From the NCBI RefSeq assembly GCF_008973465.1, contig NZ_WBXN01000004.1, positions 5,992,501-6,056,500 of the forward strand: DNA of 64,000 nucleotides, given 5' to 3'. Below the pieces are notes generated by a model, which was not told where the DNA came from, did not search any database, and was given only the letters and a program-made list of their open reading frames with translations. Of this stretch, positions 52,600 through 60,997 are shown one piece after another. Positions within the stretch are counted from its first letter, which is position 1. The number at the start of each line of letters is the position of its first letter. A program made the translations under genes and the position numbers. The DNA comes from Streptomyces sp. SS1-1 (GTDB lineage Bacteria > Actinomycetota > Actinomycetes > Streptomycetales > Streptomycetaceae).

Positions 52600-53463
52600 T
52601 CAGTACTCCTCGCGGAAGTTCCGCAGGAGTTTCTTGGTGCGCTCGGCCGACGCGGCGGTCGTGGACATGTGGTCGAGGACCTCCAGGTGCGCGGCGACCT
52701 CTTCTCGTGAGTCCAGGTAGAGCGCGCCGGACAGGTACTCGGTGGTGACCATGTCCGGCAGCTCCGGCTCAGCGAAGCGGAACAGCGAGAACGGCGCGTA
52801 CGTCCCGGGGTGCGGGCCCGACGCGAACTCGGCGATCTGCAGGGTCACCCGGTCGCGCTCGGCGAACTCCAGCAGCTTGTCGACCTGGTCGCGCATCACC
52901 TCGGAGGTGTCGCCGACCGGCCGCTGCAGCACCGTCTCGTCCATGATCACCCACAGGTGGGGCGGGTCGGGGCGCTCCAGCAGCCGCTGCCGCTCCATCC
53001 GCAGCGACACATGCCGTTCGATGGCCTCGGGGCCCTTCTGCGCGATCGTCCCGTTCATCATCACGTCACGCGCGTACGCCTCGGTCTGCAGCAGGCCCGG
53101 CACGAAGTGCGGCTCGTAGGAGCGGATGATGCGGGCGGCGCCCTCCAGGCTCACGTACAGGCTGAACCAGTCCGGCAGCACGTCGTGGAACCGCTGCCAC
53201 CAGCCGGGCTCGTTGGCCTCCTCGGCCAGCGACAGGAACGCGGCGGCCTCGTCCTCGGGCACGCCGTACGTCTCCAGGAGCACCTGCACGTACGGGATCT
53301 TCAGCGCGACCTCGGCGGTCTCCATCCGGCGGACGGTCGCCGCCGCCACCCGCAGGGACCGCGCCGCCTCGTCACGGCCGAGTCCGGCCGCCTCCCGCAA
53401 CTCCTGAAGGCGTTTGCCGAGCACCACCTGGCCCACGGTCGGAGCGGGACGCCGCTCACTCAC
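52600..53463 (-). CDS. XRE-family regulator with DUF5753 domain
   Basis: 287 residues. The N-terminal helix-turn-helix (about 15-70: LGKRLQELREAAGLGRDEAARSLRVAAATVRRMETAEVALK) is followed by a DUF5753 C-terminal domain with YEPHFVPGLLQTEAYARDVM, MDETVLQRPVGDTSEVM and TYAPFSLFRFAEPELPDMVTTEYLSGALYL. These regulators are usually paired with a DUF397 or methyltransferase gene. The start is GTG 53463, preceded by GGGGAGG six bases upstream. It likely controls the adjacent methyltransferase. Confidence 0.9.
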   Translation of the reverse strand: MSERRPAPTVGQVVLGKRLQELREAAGLGRDEAARSLRVAAATVRRMETAEVALKIPYVQVLLETYGVPEDEAAAFLSLAEEANEPGWWQRFHDVLPDWFSLYVSLEGAARIIRSYEPHFVPGLLQTEAYARDVMMNGTIAQKGPEAIERHVSLRMERQRLLERPDPPHLWVIMDETVLQRPVGDTSEVMRDQVDKLLEFAERDRVTLQIAEFASGPHPGTYAPFSLFRFAEPELPDMVTTEYLSGALYLDSREEVAAHLEVLDHMSTTAASAERTKKLLRNFREEY

Positions 53464-53539
53464 GCCACGCCTCCCCACGCGCCGGAATCAACGGGTGCAG
53501 TCTGCCACGAGCGGGCGCGGCGCGGGGGTTCGGCCGCCG

Positions 53540-53584
53540 GACGCCGTGACCCGGCAGGTACGGGACGCCATGACCCGGCAGGTA
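53540..53584. repeat. two tandem 21-bp direct repeats in a divergent promoter region
   Basis: GACGCCGTGACCCGGCAGGTA (53540-53560) and a copy with one mismatch at 53564-53584 (G to A at the seventh base), period 24. They lie between the XRE regulator (minus, from 53463) and the small membrane protein (plus, from 53701). Spacing of about two helical turns fits two regulator dimers bound on the same face. Confidence 0.65.
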
Positions 53585-53700
53585 ATCGACGGGCCGGGCG
53601 CCGCGCGGGACCGTGGGGGCACCGGGTTCCGGGCCGGCGCACTCCGGCCCGGGACCCGGACCCCGCAGTGCCACTCGACCCGACGGAGGGTGATCTCGTC

Positions 53701-54126
53701 ATGTCCGCCACCTCGCTCACCGCGCTCGCCCGGACCTCCCACCCGCACACCGCCCTGCGCCGCTTCCTGGCCCTGGACGCCGTGGTGACCGGCGCGAACG
53801 GGCTCGCCTACCTCATGGCCTCCGGCCCCCTCGGCCGTCTCCTCGGCGTCGGCCAGGGGCTGCTGCTCGCCCTCGGCGCCCTCCTCACGGTGTACGCGGG
53901 CGGGGTGGCGCTGCTCGCCGCGCGGGCCCGCCCGGCCGCCCTCGGGGTCCGGGCCGTCGTCGAGGCCAACCTCGCCTGGGCGGTGCTCAGCGTCGCCGCC
54001 CTCGCGCTGTGGCTGACGCCGACCACCGCGGGCGCCGTGTGGACCGTGCTCCAGGCGGCCGTCGTCGCCGGGTTCGCCGCGCTGCAGTACGCGGCGCTGA
54101 GGCTGCGTCAGGAGGCGAGCGACTGA
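53701..54126 (+). CDS. four-helix integral membrane protein
   Basis: 141 residues with four hydrophobic helices (about 27-45, 49-72, 84-105 and 111-130): LALDAVVTGANGLAYLMASGPLGRLLGV and GLLLALGALLTVYAGGVALLAARARPAALGVRAVVEANLAWAVLSVAALAL. It resembles small actinomycete membrane proteins that often sit beside an MmyB-type regulator, as here. ATG 53701 follows GGAGGGTG. It overlaps the convergent MmyB gene by 19 bases. The function is unknown. Confidence 0.75.
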   Translation: MSATSLTALARTSHPHTALRRFLALDAVVTGANGLAYLMASGPLGRLLGVGQGLLLALGALLTVYAGGVALLAARARPAALGVRAVVEANLAWAVLSVAALALWLTPTTAGAVWTVLQAAVVAGFAALQYAALRLRQEASD

Positions 54127-54929
54127 AGGTACTTGACCGTCGCCGGGTCGGCCGGGAGCAGCGTCTCGATGGCCAGCTCGGCGACGGTCACGTCCATCGG
54201 GGTGTTGAAGGTGGCGATGGAGGACGTGAACGACAGCACGCGGCCCTCGTGCGCGATCCGCATCGGCAGCGCGAAGTACGCCACCGGGTCCGCCGGAGCC
54301 TGTTCCCCGGGCGGCCCCTCGGGCACCGGGTACGCGGCGACCTCCTCGTACAGCCGGCGCAGCGGCTCGGAGCGGCGCAGCGCGATCTGCCGTTCCATCT
54401 GCGCGAGGAGGTGCCCCCGCCACTCGGGCAGATTGACGATGCGCGGCGCCAGACCCTCGGGGTGCAGGGTCAGCCGCATCGCGTTCAGAGGGGGCTCCAG
54501 CAGGTGCCCGGGGACGCCGTCGAGGAGCATCAGCACCCCCCGGTTGGCCGCGTGCACGTCGTACAGCGCGTCCACCACGAGCGCCGGGTAGGGCTCGTAG
54601 CCCTGGATCAGGCGCTCCAAGCCGGCGCGCAGCGCGTCCAGGGCCGGGTCGTCCAGCGGGGTCTCCGGATAGCGGGGGGCGTAGCCGGCGGCCAGCAGCA
54701 GCGCGTTGCGCTCGCGCACCGGCACGTCCAGGTGCTCGGCGAGCCGCAGCACCATCTCCTCGCTGGGCCGGGAGCGGCCCGTCTCGACGAAGCTGATGTG
54801 CCGTGCCGAGGAGCCGGCGCGCAGCGCCAACTCCAGCTGGGTGACCCGGCGCCGCTCGCGCCAGGCCCGCAGCAGGGGGCCCACGCCCCGGTCGGCGGGG
54901 GCGGCCGGGCCGGACGGGAGGGTGGTCAT
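54108..54929 (-). CDS. MmyB-like helix-turn-helix transcriptional regulator
   Basis: 273 residues. The N-terminal HTH (about 15-70: LLRAWRERRRVTQLELALRAGSSARHISFVETGRSRPSEEMVLRLAEHL) is joined to the MmyB ligand-binding domain (about 100-265) with YEPYPALVVDALYDVHAANRGVLMLL, LHPEGLAPRIVNLPEWRGHLLAQMERQI and YFALPMRIAHEGRVLSFTSSIATFNTPMDVTVAELAIETLLPAD. MmyB relatives can bind fatty acids or other ligands. It probably regulates the convergent membrane protein and/or its own gene. Confidence 0.9.
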   Translation of the reverse strand: MTTLPSGPAAPADRGVGPLLRAWRERRRVTQLELALRAGSSARHISFVETGRSRPSEEMVLRLAEHLDVPVRERNALLLAAGYAPRYPETPLDDPALDALRAGLERLIQGYEPYPALVVDALYDVHAANRGVLMLLDGVPGHLLEPPLNAMRLTLHPEGLAPRIVNLPEWRGHLLAQMERQIALRRSEPLRRLYEEVAAYPVPEGPPGEQAPADPVAYFALPMRIAHEGRVLSFTSSIATFNTPMDVTVAELAIETLLPADPATVKYLQSLAS

Positions 54930-55033
54930 GGCACGACCGTAGCCGAGGCGGGCCCGCCGGTGACCAGGACCGACCGCCCCGCGCTGTGGCAGGCTGAGGG
55001 CGAACCCTCCCGTGCGCTGGAAGGAGCGAGGCC

Positions 55034-55336
55034 ATGGCTGCCGAACCGCTGTCGCAGAAGGAGATCGAGGACCGGCTCTCCGAGCTGCCCGGCTGGTCCC
55101 GGGACGGCGACCGCATCGCCCGGTCCTACCGGCTGGCCTCGCACTTCGCCGCCACCGCGATGGTCGTGCACATCGCCCAGGTGCAGGAGGAGCTGGACCA
55201 CCACTCCGACCTGACCCTCGGCTACAACAAGGTGTCGCTCACCGTGAACACCCACACCGTCGGCGGCGTGACCGAGAAGGACTTCACGCTCGCCCGCCGG
55301 ATCGAGACCCTGGCCGCCGTCCACGGCGCGCAGTGA
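55034..55336 (+). CDS. pterin-4a-carbinolamine dehydratase (PhhB/PCD)
   Basis: 100 residues, full family length. Signature histidines in VHIAQVQEELDHHSDLTLGYNKVSLTVNTHTVGGVTEKDF, with EIEDRLSELPGWSRDGD at the N-terminus. The enzyme dehydrates 4a-hydroxytetrahydrobiopterin; in bacteria without aromatic hydroxylases it may recycle pterins for other enzymes. ATG 55034 follows AAGGAGCGAGGCC. Its stop overlaps the GTG of the following methyltransferase (GTGA). Confidence 0.93.
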   Translation: MAAEPLSQKEIEDRLSELPGWSRDGDRIARSYRLASHFAATAMVVHIAQVQEELDHHSDLTLGYNKVSLTVNTHTVGGVTEKDFTLARRIETLAAVHGAQ

Positions 55337-56082
55337 CGGCCGTGCTCGACTACGACAAGGAAGCGGAGCGCTACGACGCCTCGCGCGGCGGTGAGGCCCG
55401 GGCCGCGGCGGCGGCCGAAGCCGTGCTGGGCTTCCTCCCCGAGGGCACCCGGCGGCTGCTCGACGTGGCCTGCGGCACCGGCATCGTCACCCGGCGGCTC
55501 GCGGCCGCGGACGGCCTCGCGGTGACCGGGGTCGACCTGACCCTCGGCATGGCGCGGCGGGCCGCGGCCCGGCTGCCCGGCTCGATACTCCTCGCCGACG
55601 CCCGCAGACTGCCGTTCCGGGACGGCGCCTTCGACGCCGTCAGCAGCGTGTGGCTGTTACACCTGGCGGCGACCCTCGAGGACGTCCGCACCCTGGTCGG
55701 CGAGTGCGCCCGCGTCCTGCGGCCGGGCGGGGTGTACGTCACCACCGTCGACAAGGCCGCCGCGCACAACGTGGGCAGCGACATCGACGCCGTCCTCGCC
55801 TCCCGCCCCCACCGCCCGGCCATGGACGCCGCCGACCAGGTGTCCTCCTACGCCCTCGACCACGGCCTGCTCCCCGCCGGCCGGTCCCGCTTCACCGGCC
55901 ACGGCCAGGGCCGCAGCCCCCGCCGCACGGTGGCCGACCTGCGCCGCGGCTGGTTCGGCACCCTCCCGCCCGGCGACCCCCTCTCCGACACCTTCGCCGC
56001 CCGCCTCGCCGCCCTCCCCGACCAGGACCACCCCCGGCCGGACCCGGTCTTCACGATCGCGGCGTTCCGCAGACCGGGGTGA
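55333..56082 (+). CDS. class I SAM-dependent methyltransferase with a TTA codon
   Basis: 249 residues. Motif I LLDVACGTGIVTRRLAAADGLAVTGVDLT, then ILLADARRLPFRDGAFDAVSSVWLLHLAATLEDVRTLVGECARVLRPGGVYVTTVDKAA, a UbiE-like core. The C-terminal cap has no clear DNA or protein domain. GTG 55333 overlaps the PhhB stop, so it is translationally coupled. Codon 109 is TTA (55657-55659), making expression dependent on bldA tRNA, which usually marks late or secondary metabolism in Streptomyces. Confidence 0.87.
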   Translation: MTAVLDYDKEAERYDASRGGEARAAAAAEAVLGFLPEGTRRLLDVACGTGIVTRRLAAADGLAVTGVDLTLGMARRAAARLPGSILLADARRLPFRDGAFDAVSSVWLLHLAATLEDVRTLVGECARVLRPGGVYVTTVDKAAAHNVGSDIDAVLASRPHRPAMDAADQVSSYALDHGLLPAGRSRFTGHGQGRSPRRTVADLRRGWFGTLPPGDPLSDTFAARLAALPDQDHPRPDPVFTIAAFRRPG

Positions 56083-56170
56083 GCCCTTCCGGCCGGCACC
56101 CCGAGGGCTGTCGCGCGGGGGCGGTGCGTCCGCGCGCGCTCGTGGGGGTGGACAGGGGAGGCTGAGGGGC

Positions 56171-57034
56171 ATGGCGCATCATCACGAGCACACCGAGATC
56201 GACTGGGGCGAGATGGGGCCGCGGCTGGAGGCCCAGGCCGAGTTGTTCACGCCTCTGTACGAGCACGCCCTGGCGTGGCTCGCCAAGCGGCAGACCGAGC
56301 CGGGGCTCGTCGTCGACGCGGGCAGTGGGCCGGGGGTCGTGTCCTGTCTGCTGGCCGACACCTTCCCGGGCGCCCGGATCGTCGCGGTCGACGCCTCGCG
56401 GCCCCTGCTGGACCGGGCGCGGGAGAGGGCCGAGCGGTTCGGGGTCGCCGATCGCTTCGACACGCTGACCGGGGAACTCCCGGGAGTGCTGGGCGACTTG
56501 GACTATCCGGCCGATCTGCTGTGGGCGGGGCGCAGTCTGCATCATCTGGGTGACCAGCGGGCCGCGCTGGCCGCCTTCGCCGAGCGGCTCTCCTTCGGCG
56601 GCACCCTGGCCCTGCAGGAGGGCGGTCTGCCCACCCGGTTCCTGCCGCGCGACATCGGGTTCGGGCGCCCCGGGCTCCAGGCGCGCCTCGACGTGGTGGA
56701 GGCGGAGTGGTTCGCGCGGATGCGGGCCGAGCTGCCCGGTTCCGTCGCCGAGACGGAGGACTGGACGGCGCTGCTTTCCGCCGCCGGACTGCGCCCCAGC
56801 GGCACCCGCACCTTCCTCCTGGACCTGCCCGCGCCGACCACGGACCGCGCCCGCGCGTACGCCGTCGACACCCTCACCCGCACCCGCGAGGTCCTGGGCG
56901 ACCGGCTGGACGCCGACGACCGCGCCACCCTCGACCGGCTCCTCGACCCCGGGGACGAGGCAAGCGTCCACCACCGCCCGGATGTGTTCGTGCTGGCGGC
57001 GCAGACCGTGTTCACGGCTGTCCGCGTGCCGTGA
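56171..57034 (+). CDS. class I SAM-dependent methyltransferase
   Basis: 287 residues. N-terminal MAHHHEHTEIDW, motif I VVDAGSGPGVVSCLLADTFPGARIVAVDASRPLLDRA, then LLWAGRSLHHLGDQRAALAAFAERLSFGGTLALQEGG. A longer C-terminal helical cap is typical of small-molecule O- or N-methyltransferases. ATG 56171 follows GGGGAGGCTGAGGGGC. Not coupled to the preceding methyltransferase (88-base gap). Substrate unknown. Confidence 0.85.
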   Translation: MAHHHEHTEIDWGEMGPRLEAQAELFTPLYEHALAWLAKRQTEPGLVVDAGSGPGVVSCLLADTFPGARIVAVDASRPLLDRARERAERFGVADRFDTLTGELPGVLGDLDYPADLLWAGRSLHHLGDQRAALAAFAERLSFGGTLALQEGGLPTRFLPRDIGFGRPGLQARLDVVEAEWFARMRAELPGSVAETEDWTALLSAAGLRPSGTRTFLLDLPAPTTDRARAYAVDTLTRTREVLGDRLDADDRATLDRLLDPGDEASVHHRPDVFVLAAQTVFTAVRVP

Positions 57035-57124
57035 AGTCTCCTTCGGGAGTGGCTACTTGACTTCGAGAGCGCTTCAAGTGATGGACTCCCCCTCGTCCAC
57101 GCACCGACTTCCAGGGGGACCACC

Positions 57125-57826
57125 ATGACCGACTCTCCGGCCGCACTGATCACCGGCGGCGGCAGCGGCATCGGCGCCGCCGTCGCACGCCGTCTGCTGG
57201 ACGCCGGGCACCGGGTCGCCGTCACCGGCCGCGGGGAGGAGCGCCTGCGGCGGTTCGCCGACGAGGTGGGGCGGCCCGATCACCTGCTGACCCTCGTCGG
57301 CGACTCCGCCCGCTACGAGGACGTCCAGGCCGCCGTGGACGCCACGCTCAAGGCGTTCGGCCGGCTGGACACGGTCGTCGCCAACGCCGGTTTCGCCACG
57401 CACGACTCGGTCGCCCAGGGCGACCCGGCCGGCTGGCCCGAGATGGTGCTGACCAACGTCCTCGGCCCGGCCCTGCTGATCCGCGCCTCGATCGACGCCC
57501 TCAAGGAGAGCCGGGGCCGGATCGTGCTGGTCGGCAGCGTCGCCGGGTTCGTGCCGACGGCCGGCAACCTGTACGGCGCGACGAAGTGGGCGGTCACCGG
57601 GCTCGCCGAGAACACCCGGCGCGAGGTCACCGAATGGGGGGTCGGTGTCACGCTCGTCGCGCCGGGCCGCGTCGAGACGCCGTTCTGGGACGGCCTCGGC
57701 AGTCTGCCGCCGGGGCACCTGCTGACCGCGGACCAGATCGCGGACTCGGTGGTGTGGGCCGTCCGGCAGCCCGAGGGCGTGGACGTCAACACCGTCGTCG
57801 TCCGGCCGCTGGGGCAGCCCAACTGA
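57125..57826 (+). CDS. short-chain dehydrogenase/reductase (SDR)
   Basis: 233 residues, classical SDR. The nucleotide site TGGGSGIGAAVARRLLDAGHRVAVTGRG is near the N-terminus, NAGFATHD follows at about residue 84, the catalytic Ser is in VLVGSVAGFVP and Tyr-x3-Lys is YGATKWAV. The basic residue after strand 2 (TGRG) suggests NADP(H). ATG 57125 follows AGGGGGACCACC. A strong hairpin lies 19 bases downstream. Substrate unknown. Confidence 0.92.
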   Translation: MTDSPAALITGGGSGIGAAVARRLLDAGHRVAVTGRGEERLRRFADEVGRPDHLLTLVGDSARYEDVQAAVDATLKAFGRLDTVVANAGFATHDSVAQGDPAGWPEMVLTNVLGPALLIRASIDALKESRGRIVLVGSVAGFVPTAGNLYGATKWAVTGLAENTRREVTEWGVGVTLVAPGRVETPFWDGLGSLPPGHLLTADQIADSVVWAVRQPEGVDVNTVVVRPLGQPN

Positions 57827-57844
57827 CCTGACAGGGAACGCGGA

Positions 57845-57889
57845 ACGGCCCGGCCACCGCTCGCGACGGGCGAGCGGCGGCCGGGCCGT
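57845..57889. terminator. bidirectional hairpin terminator
   Basis: The outer stem ACGGCCCGGCC at 57845-57855 pairs perfectly with 57879-57889. The inner CCGCTCGC/GCGAGCGG pairs across a four-base GACG loop with a single mismatch at the junction. It lies between the convergent SDR (ends 57826) and AKR (ends 57919) genes. Confidence 0.8.
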
Positions 57890-57918
57890 CCACGGTGAAG
57901 CCCCGGGCGGCGGGCGCC

Positions 57919-58755
57919 TCAGGCGGCGTTGAACTCGGCCGGGTCCGGGCCGAGCCGCCGGTCCTCGTTCAGCGCGCTGATCGCGGCGAGGTCCTCGTCG
58001 TCGAGGCTGAAGTCGAACACCTCGATGTTCTCCTTGATCCGCGACGGCGTCACGGACTTCGGGATCACCACGTTGCCGAGCTGCAGATGCCAGCGCAGCA
58101 CGACCTGGGCCGGGGTCCGGCCGTGCTTCTGCGCGATCGCGACGATCGCCGGGACCTCCAGCAGCCCCTTGCCCGAACCGAGCGGCGACCACGCCTCCGT
58201 GGCGATGCCGTGCTCGGCGTGGAACGCGCGCGCGGCGTGCTGCTGAAGATGCGGGTGCAGCTCGATCTGGTTGACCGCGGGGACGACCGAGGTCTCCTCG
58301 AGCAGCCGCTCCAGGTGCTCCGGGAGGAAGTTGGACACGCCGATCGCGCGGACCCGCTGGTCGGCGAGCAGCTTCTCGAACGCCTTGTAGGTGTCCACGT
58401 ACGTCCCGCGCGCCGGCGTGGGCCAGTGGATGAGGTACAGGTCGACGTAGTCCAGGCCCAGCTTCTCCAGCGACGCGTCGAAGGCGCGCAGGGTGGAGTC
58501 GTAGCCGTGGTCGCTGTTCCACACCTTGGTGGTGACGAAGACGTCCTCGCGGGGGATGCCGGAGGCGGCGACGGCCTTGCCGGTGCCCGTCTCGTTGCCG
58601 TAGATCGCCGCTGTGTCGATGCTGCGGTACCCGGCCTCCAGCGCGACCGCGACCGCCCGCTCGGCCTCGTCGTCCGGCACCTGCCAGACGCCGAAGCCCA
58701 GCTGGGGCATCTCGACGCCGTTGTTGAGGATGATCGGGGGGACCTTGCTGCTCAC
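57919..58755 (-). CDS. aldo/keto reductase (AKR)
   Basis: 278 residues, TIM-barrel AKR. Motifs in order: YRSIDTAAIYGNETGTG (catalytic Asp and Tyr), VTTKVWNSDHG (Lys), LYLIHWPTP (His), AIGVSNFLPEHLERL, VNQIELHPHL, VIPKSVTPSRIKENIEVFDF (NADPH contact). It reduces carbonyl compounds with NADPH; resembles the 2,5-diketo-gluconate reductase group. The start is GTG 58755, with AAGGATCAAGAGCTC upstream; ATG 58797 and 58803 are alternatives. Confidence 0.93.
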   Translation of the reverse strand: MSSKVPPIILNNGVEMPQLGFGVWQVPDDEAERAVAVALEAGYRSIDTAAIYGNETGTGKAVAASGIPREDVFVTTKVWNSDHGYDSTLRAFDASLEKLGLDYVDLYLIHWPTPARGTYVDTYKAFEKLLADQRVRAIGVSNFLPEHLERLLEETSVVPAVNQIELHPHLQQHAARAFHAEHGIATEAWSPLGSGKGLLEVPAIVAIAQKHGRTPAQVVLRWHLQLGNVVIPKSVTPSRIKENIEVFDFSLDDEDLAAISALNEDRRLGPDPAEFNAA

Positions 58756-58849
58756 GAGCTCTTGATCCTTACGGTTGCCGACAGGTTGGACTCCCATCGT
58801 CAACGATCACGGGCCGTCACGCATTCCTGACCGGAGAAAAACCCGGCGC

Positions 58850-60676
58850 TCACGCCTGGTACAGCGCCTCCACCTCGTTGGCGTACGCGCCCTCGATCGC
58901 CTTGCGCTTCAGCTTCAGCGACGGGGTGAGCAGCCCGTGCTCCTCGGTGAACGGCTGGGCGAGTATCCGGAACGTGCGGATCGACTCGGCCTGGGAGACC
59001 AGCGTGTTCGCGGCGACGACCGCGCGCCGCACCTCGGTCTCCAGATCCGGGTCGCGGACCAGCTCCGCCGGTGCCATCGGGCGCTTGCCGCGCATCGTCA
59101 GCCAGTGCTCGACGGCCTCCTGGTCGAGGGTGACCAGCGCGGCGACGTACGGGCGGTCGTTGCCGACGACGATGCACTGCGCGACGAGCGGGTGGTCGCG
59201 CACCCGCTCCTCCAGGACGCCCGGCGAGACGCTCTTGCCGCCGGAGGTCACCAGGATCTCCTTCTTGCGGCCGGTGATGGTGAGGTAGCCGTCCTCGTCG
59301 AGGGTGCCCAGGTCGCCGGTGGCGAGCCAGCCGTCGTGCAGCGTCTGGTCGGTGGCCTTCTGGTTGTTGAGGTAGCCGAGGAAGACGTTGCCGCCGTTCA
59401 GCCAGATCTCGCCGTCGTCGGCGATGTGCACGGTGACGCCCGGGATGGGCTGGCCGACCGTGCCGTACCGGGTGCGTCCGGGCGGGTTGGCGGTGGCGGC
59501 CGCCGTGGACTCGGTGAGGCCGTAGCCCTCGTAGATCTGGATGCCCGCGCCCGCGAAGAACAGCCCGAGCCGCCGGTCCATCGCCGAGCCGCCCGACATG
59601 GCGTGCCGGATGCGTCCGCCCATCGCCGCCCGCATCTTGGAGTACGCGAGCTTGTCGAAGAGCTGGTGCTGGACGCGCAGGCCCGCCGAGGGCCCCGGCC
59701 CGACGCCCCACGCCTTCGCCTCGACGGCGTCGGCGTACTTCACGGCCACGTCGACGGCCTTCTCGAAGGCGCCGGCCTTGCCCTCCTTCTCGGCCTTGCG
59801 CCGGGCGGCGTTGAAGACCTTCTCGAAGATGTACGGCACGGCGAGGAAGAACGTGGGCCTGAACGCGGCGAGGTCGGGCAGCAGCGCCGCCGCGTGCATC
59901 TGCGGCTGGTGCCCGAACCGCACCCGGCCGCGGATCGCGGCGACCTCCACCATCCGCCCGAAGACGTGCGCGAGCGGCAGGAACAGCAGGGTCGCCGCCT
60001 CGTCGCCCTTCTTCGAGTGGAACACCGGCTCCCAGCGCTCGATGACCGTGTCGGCCTCGTACATCAGGTTGCCGTGCGAGATGACGCAGCCCTTGGGGCG
60101 GCCCGTCGTGCCGGACGTGTAGATCACCGTCGCGATGGACTCGGGGGTGACCGCCTGCCGGTGCCGGTGCACGACCTCGTCGTCGAGGTGGGCGCCCGCG
60201 TCGTACAGCTCCTGCACGGCTCCCGCGTCGAGCTGCCACATCTCGTGCAGCCGGGGCAGGCGGCCGATGACGGTGGCGATCGTCATCGCGTGGTCCTCGT
60301 GCTCCACGATCGCCGCCGTGCACTCGGCGTCGTACAGCATCCAGAAGCACTGCTCGGCCGAGGAGGTCGGATAGATCGGGACGACCTGGGCGCCGATGGT
60401 CCACAGCGCGAAGTCGAACAGGGTCCACTCGTAGCGGGTGCGGGACATGATCGCGACGCGGTCGCCGAAGCGGATGCCGCGGGCGAGCAGCCCCTTGGCG
60501 AGGGCCAGCACCTCGTCACGGAAGTCGGCGGCGGTGACGTCCTGCCACCGACCGTCCTCGTCCTTGCGGCCGAGGACCACGTACAGGGGATCCTCCTGGG
60601 CATGCTCGAAGACGACGTCGGCCAGGCCGCCCACCGGCGGTGCCAACGCCAACGGAGGGTTGGTGAACTCGCGCAA
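58850..60676 (-). CDS. fadD: long-chain fatty acyl-CoA synthetase (FadD, AMP-binding)
   Basis: 608 residues. The AMP signature VIYTSGTTGRPKGCVISHGNL (about residues 170-190), YEGYGLTESTAAATANPPG, GDLGTLDEDGYLTITGRKKEILVTSGGKSVSPGVLEERV and a C-terminal LKLKRKAIEGAYANEVEALYQA domain are complete. It activates long-chain fatty acids for beta-oxidation or lipid synthesis at the cytoplasmic membrane. The start is TTG 60676, with GGAG upstream; an in-frame ATG at 60718 would add 14 residues unlike relatives. AT-rich upstream DNA may hold an operator. Confidence 0.9.
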   Translation of the reverse strand: MREFTNPPLALAPPVGGLADVVFEHAQEDPLYVVLGRKDEDGRWQDVTAADFRDEVLALAKGLLARGIRFGDRVAIMSRTRYEWTLFDFALWTIGAQVVPIYPTSSAEQCFWMLYDAECTAAIVEHEDHAMTIATVIGRLPRLHEMWQLDAGAVQELYDAGAHLDDEVVHRHRQAVTPESIATVIYTSGTTGRPKGCVISHGNLMYEADTVIERWEPVFHSKKGDEAATLLFLPLAHVFGRMVEVAAIRGRVRFGHQPQMHAAALLPDLAAFRPTFFLAVPYIFEKVFNAARRKAEKEGKAGAFEKAVDVAVKYADAVEAKAWGVGPGPSAGLRVQHQLFDKLAYSKMRAAMGGRIRHAMSGGSAMDRRLGLFFAGAGIQIYEGYGLTESTAAATANPPGRTRYGTVGQPIPGVTVHIADDGEIWLNGGNVFLGYLNNQKATDQTLHDGWLATGDLGTLDEDGYLTITGRKKEILVTSGGKSVSPGVLEERVRDHPLVAQCIVVGNDRPYVAALVTLDQEAVEHWLTMRGKRPMAPAELVRDPDLETEVRRAVVAANTLVSQAESIRTFRILAQPFTEEHGLLTPSLKLKRKAIEGAYANEVEALYQA

Positions 60677-60997
60677 ACCCCGCTCCAAGCTCCGAATGCA
60701 TCGGCTGACGCTCTGCACAGGGCGTGAAAGCTACCCCACCCGTCATGCGGGCGGGAGGGGGCCGAAAATCGACGGGTGCTCAAGTTTGCACAGGTCAGCG
60801 ACGGAAAATGCGCTCACATCGGACAGCGGCGGACACAAAACTGACGGTTGAGTAAGTTCCGGGCCCGTAATCTCCACCAAATCCGACCGACTCACTTACC
60901 GGGCGAAGGCCCAGTCGATCTTGAGGCGGTGCCCGCCGGACGTCCTCTCTCTCCCCTCAGCGCACACGGCCCCGAACCCGTCACCCCCACGCGGCGC
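60677..60997. other. 321-base intergenic region upstream of fadD and after the LysR gene
   Basis: Relatively AT-rich on the fadD side (for example TCAAGTTTGCACAG and GGAAAATGCG). Two related 9-10 base elements, TTGAGTAAGT at 60848-60857 and ACTCACTTAC at 60890-60899 (reverse complement GTAAGTGAGT), face each other and could be halves of a fatty-acid-responsive regulator site. No open frame with coding bias is present. The LysR-side part is GC-rich without a clear hairpin. Confidence 0.35.
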
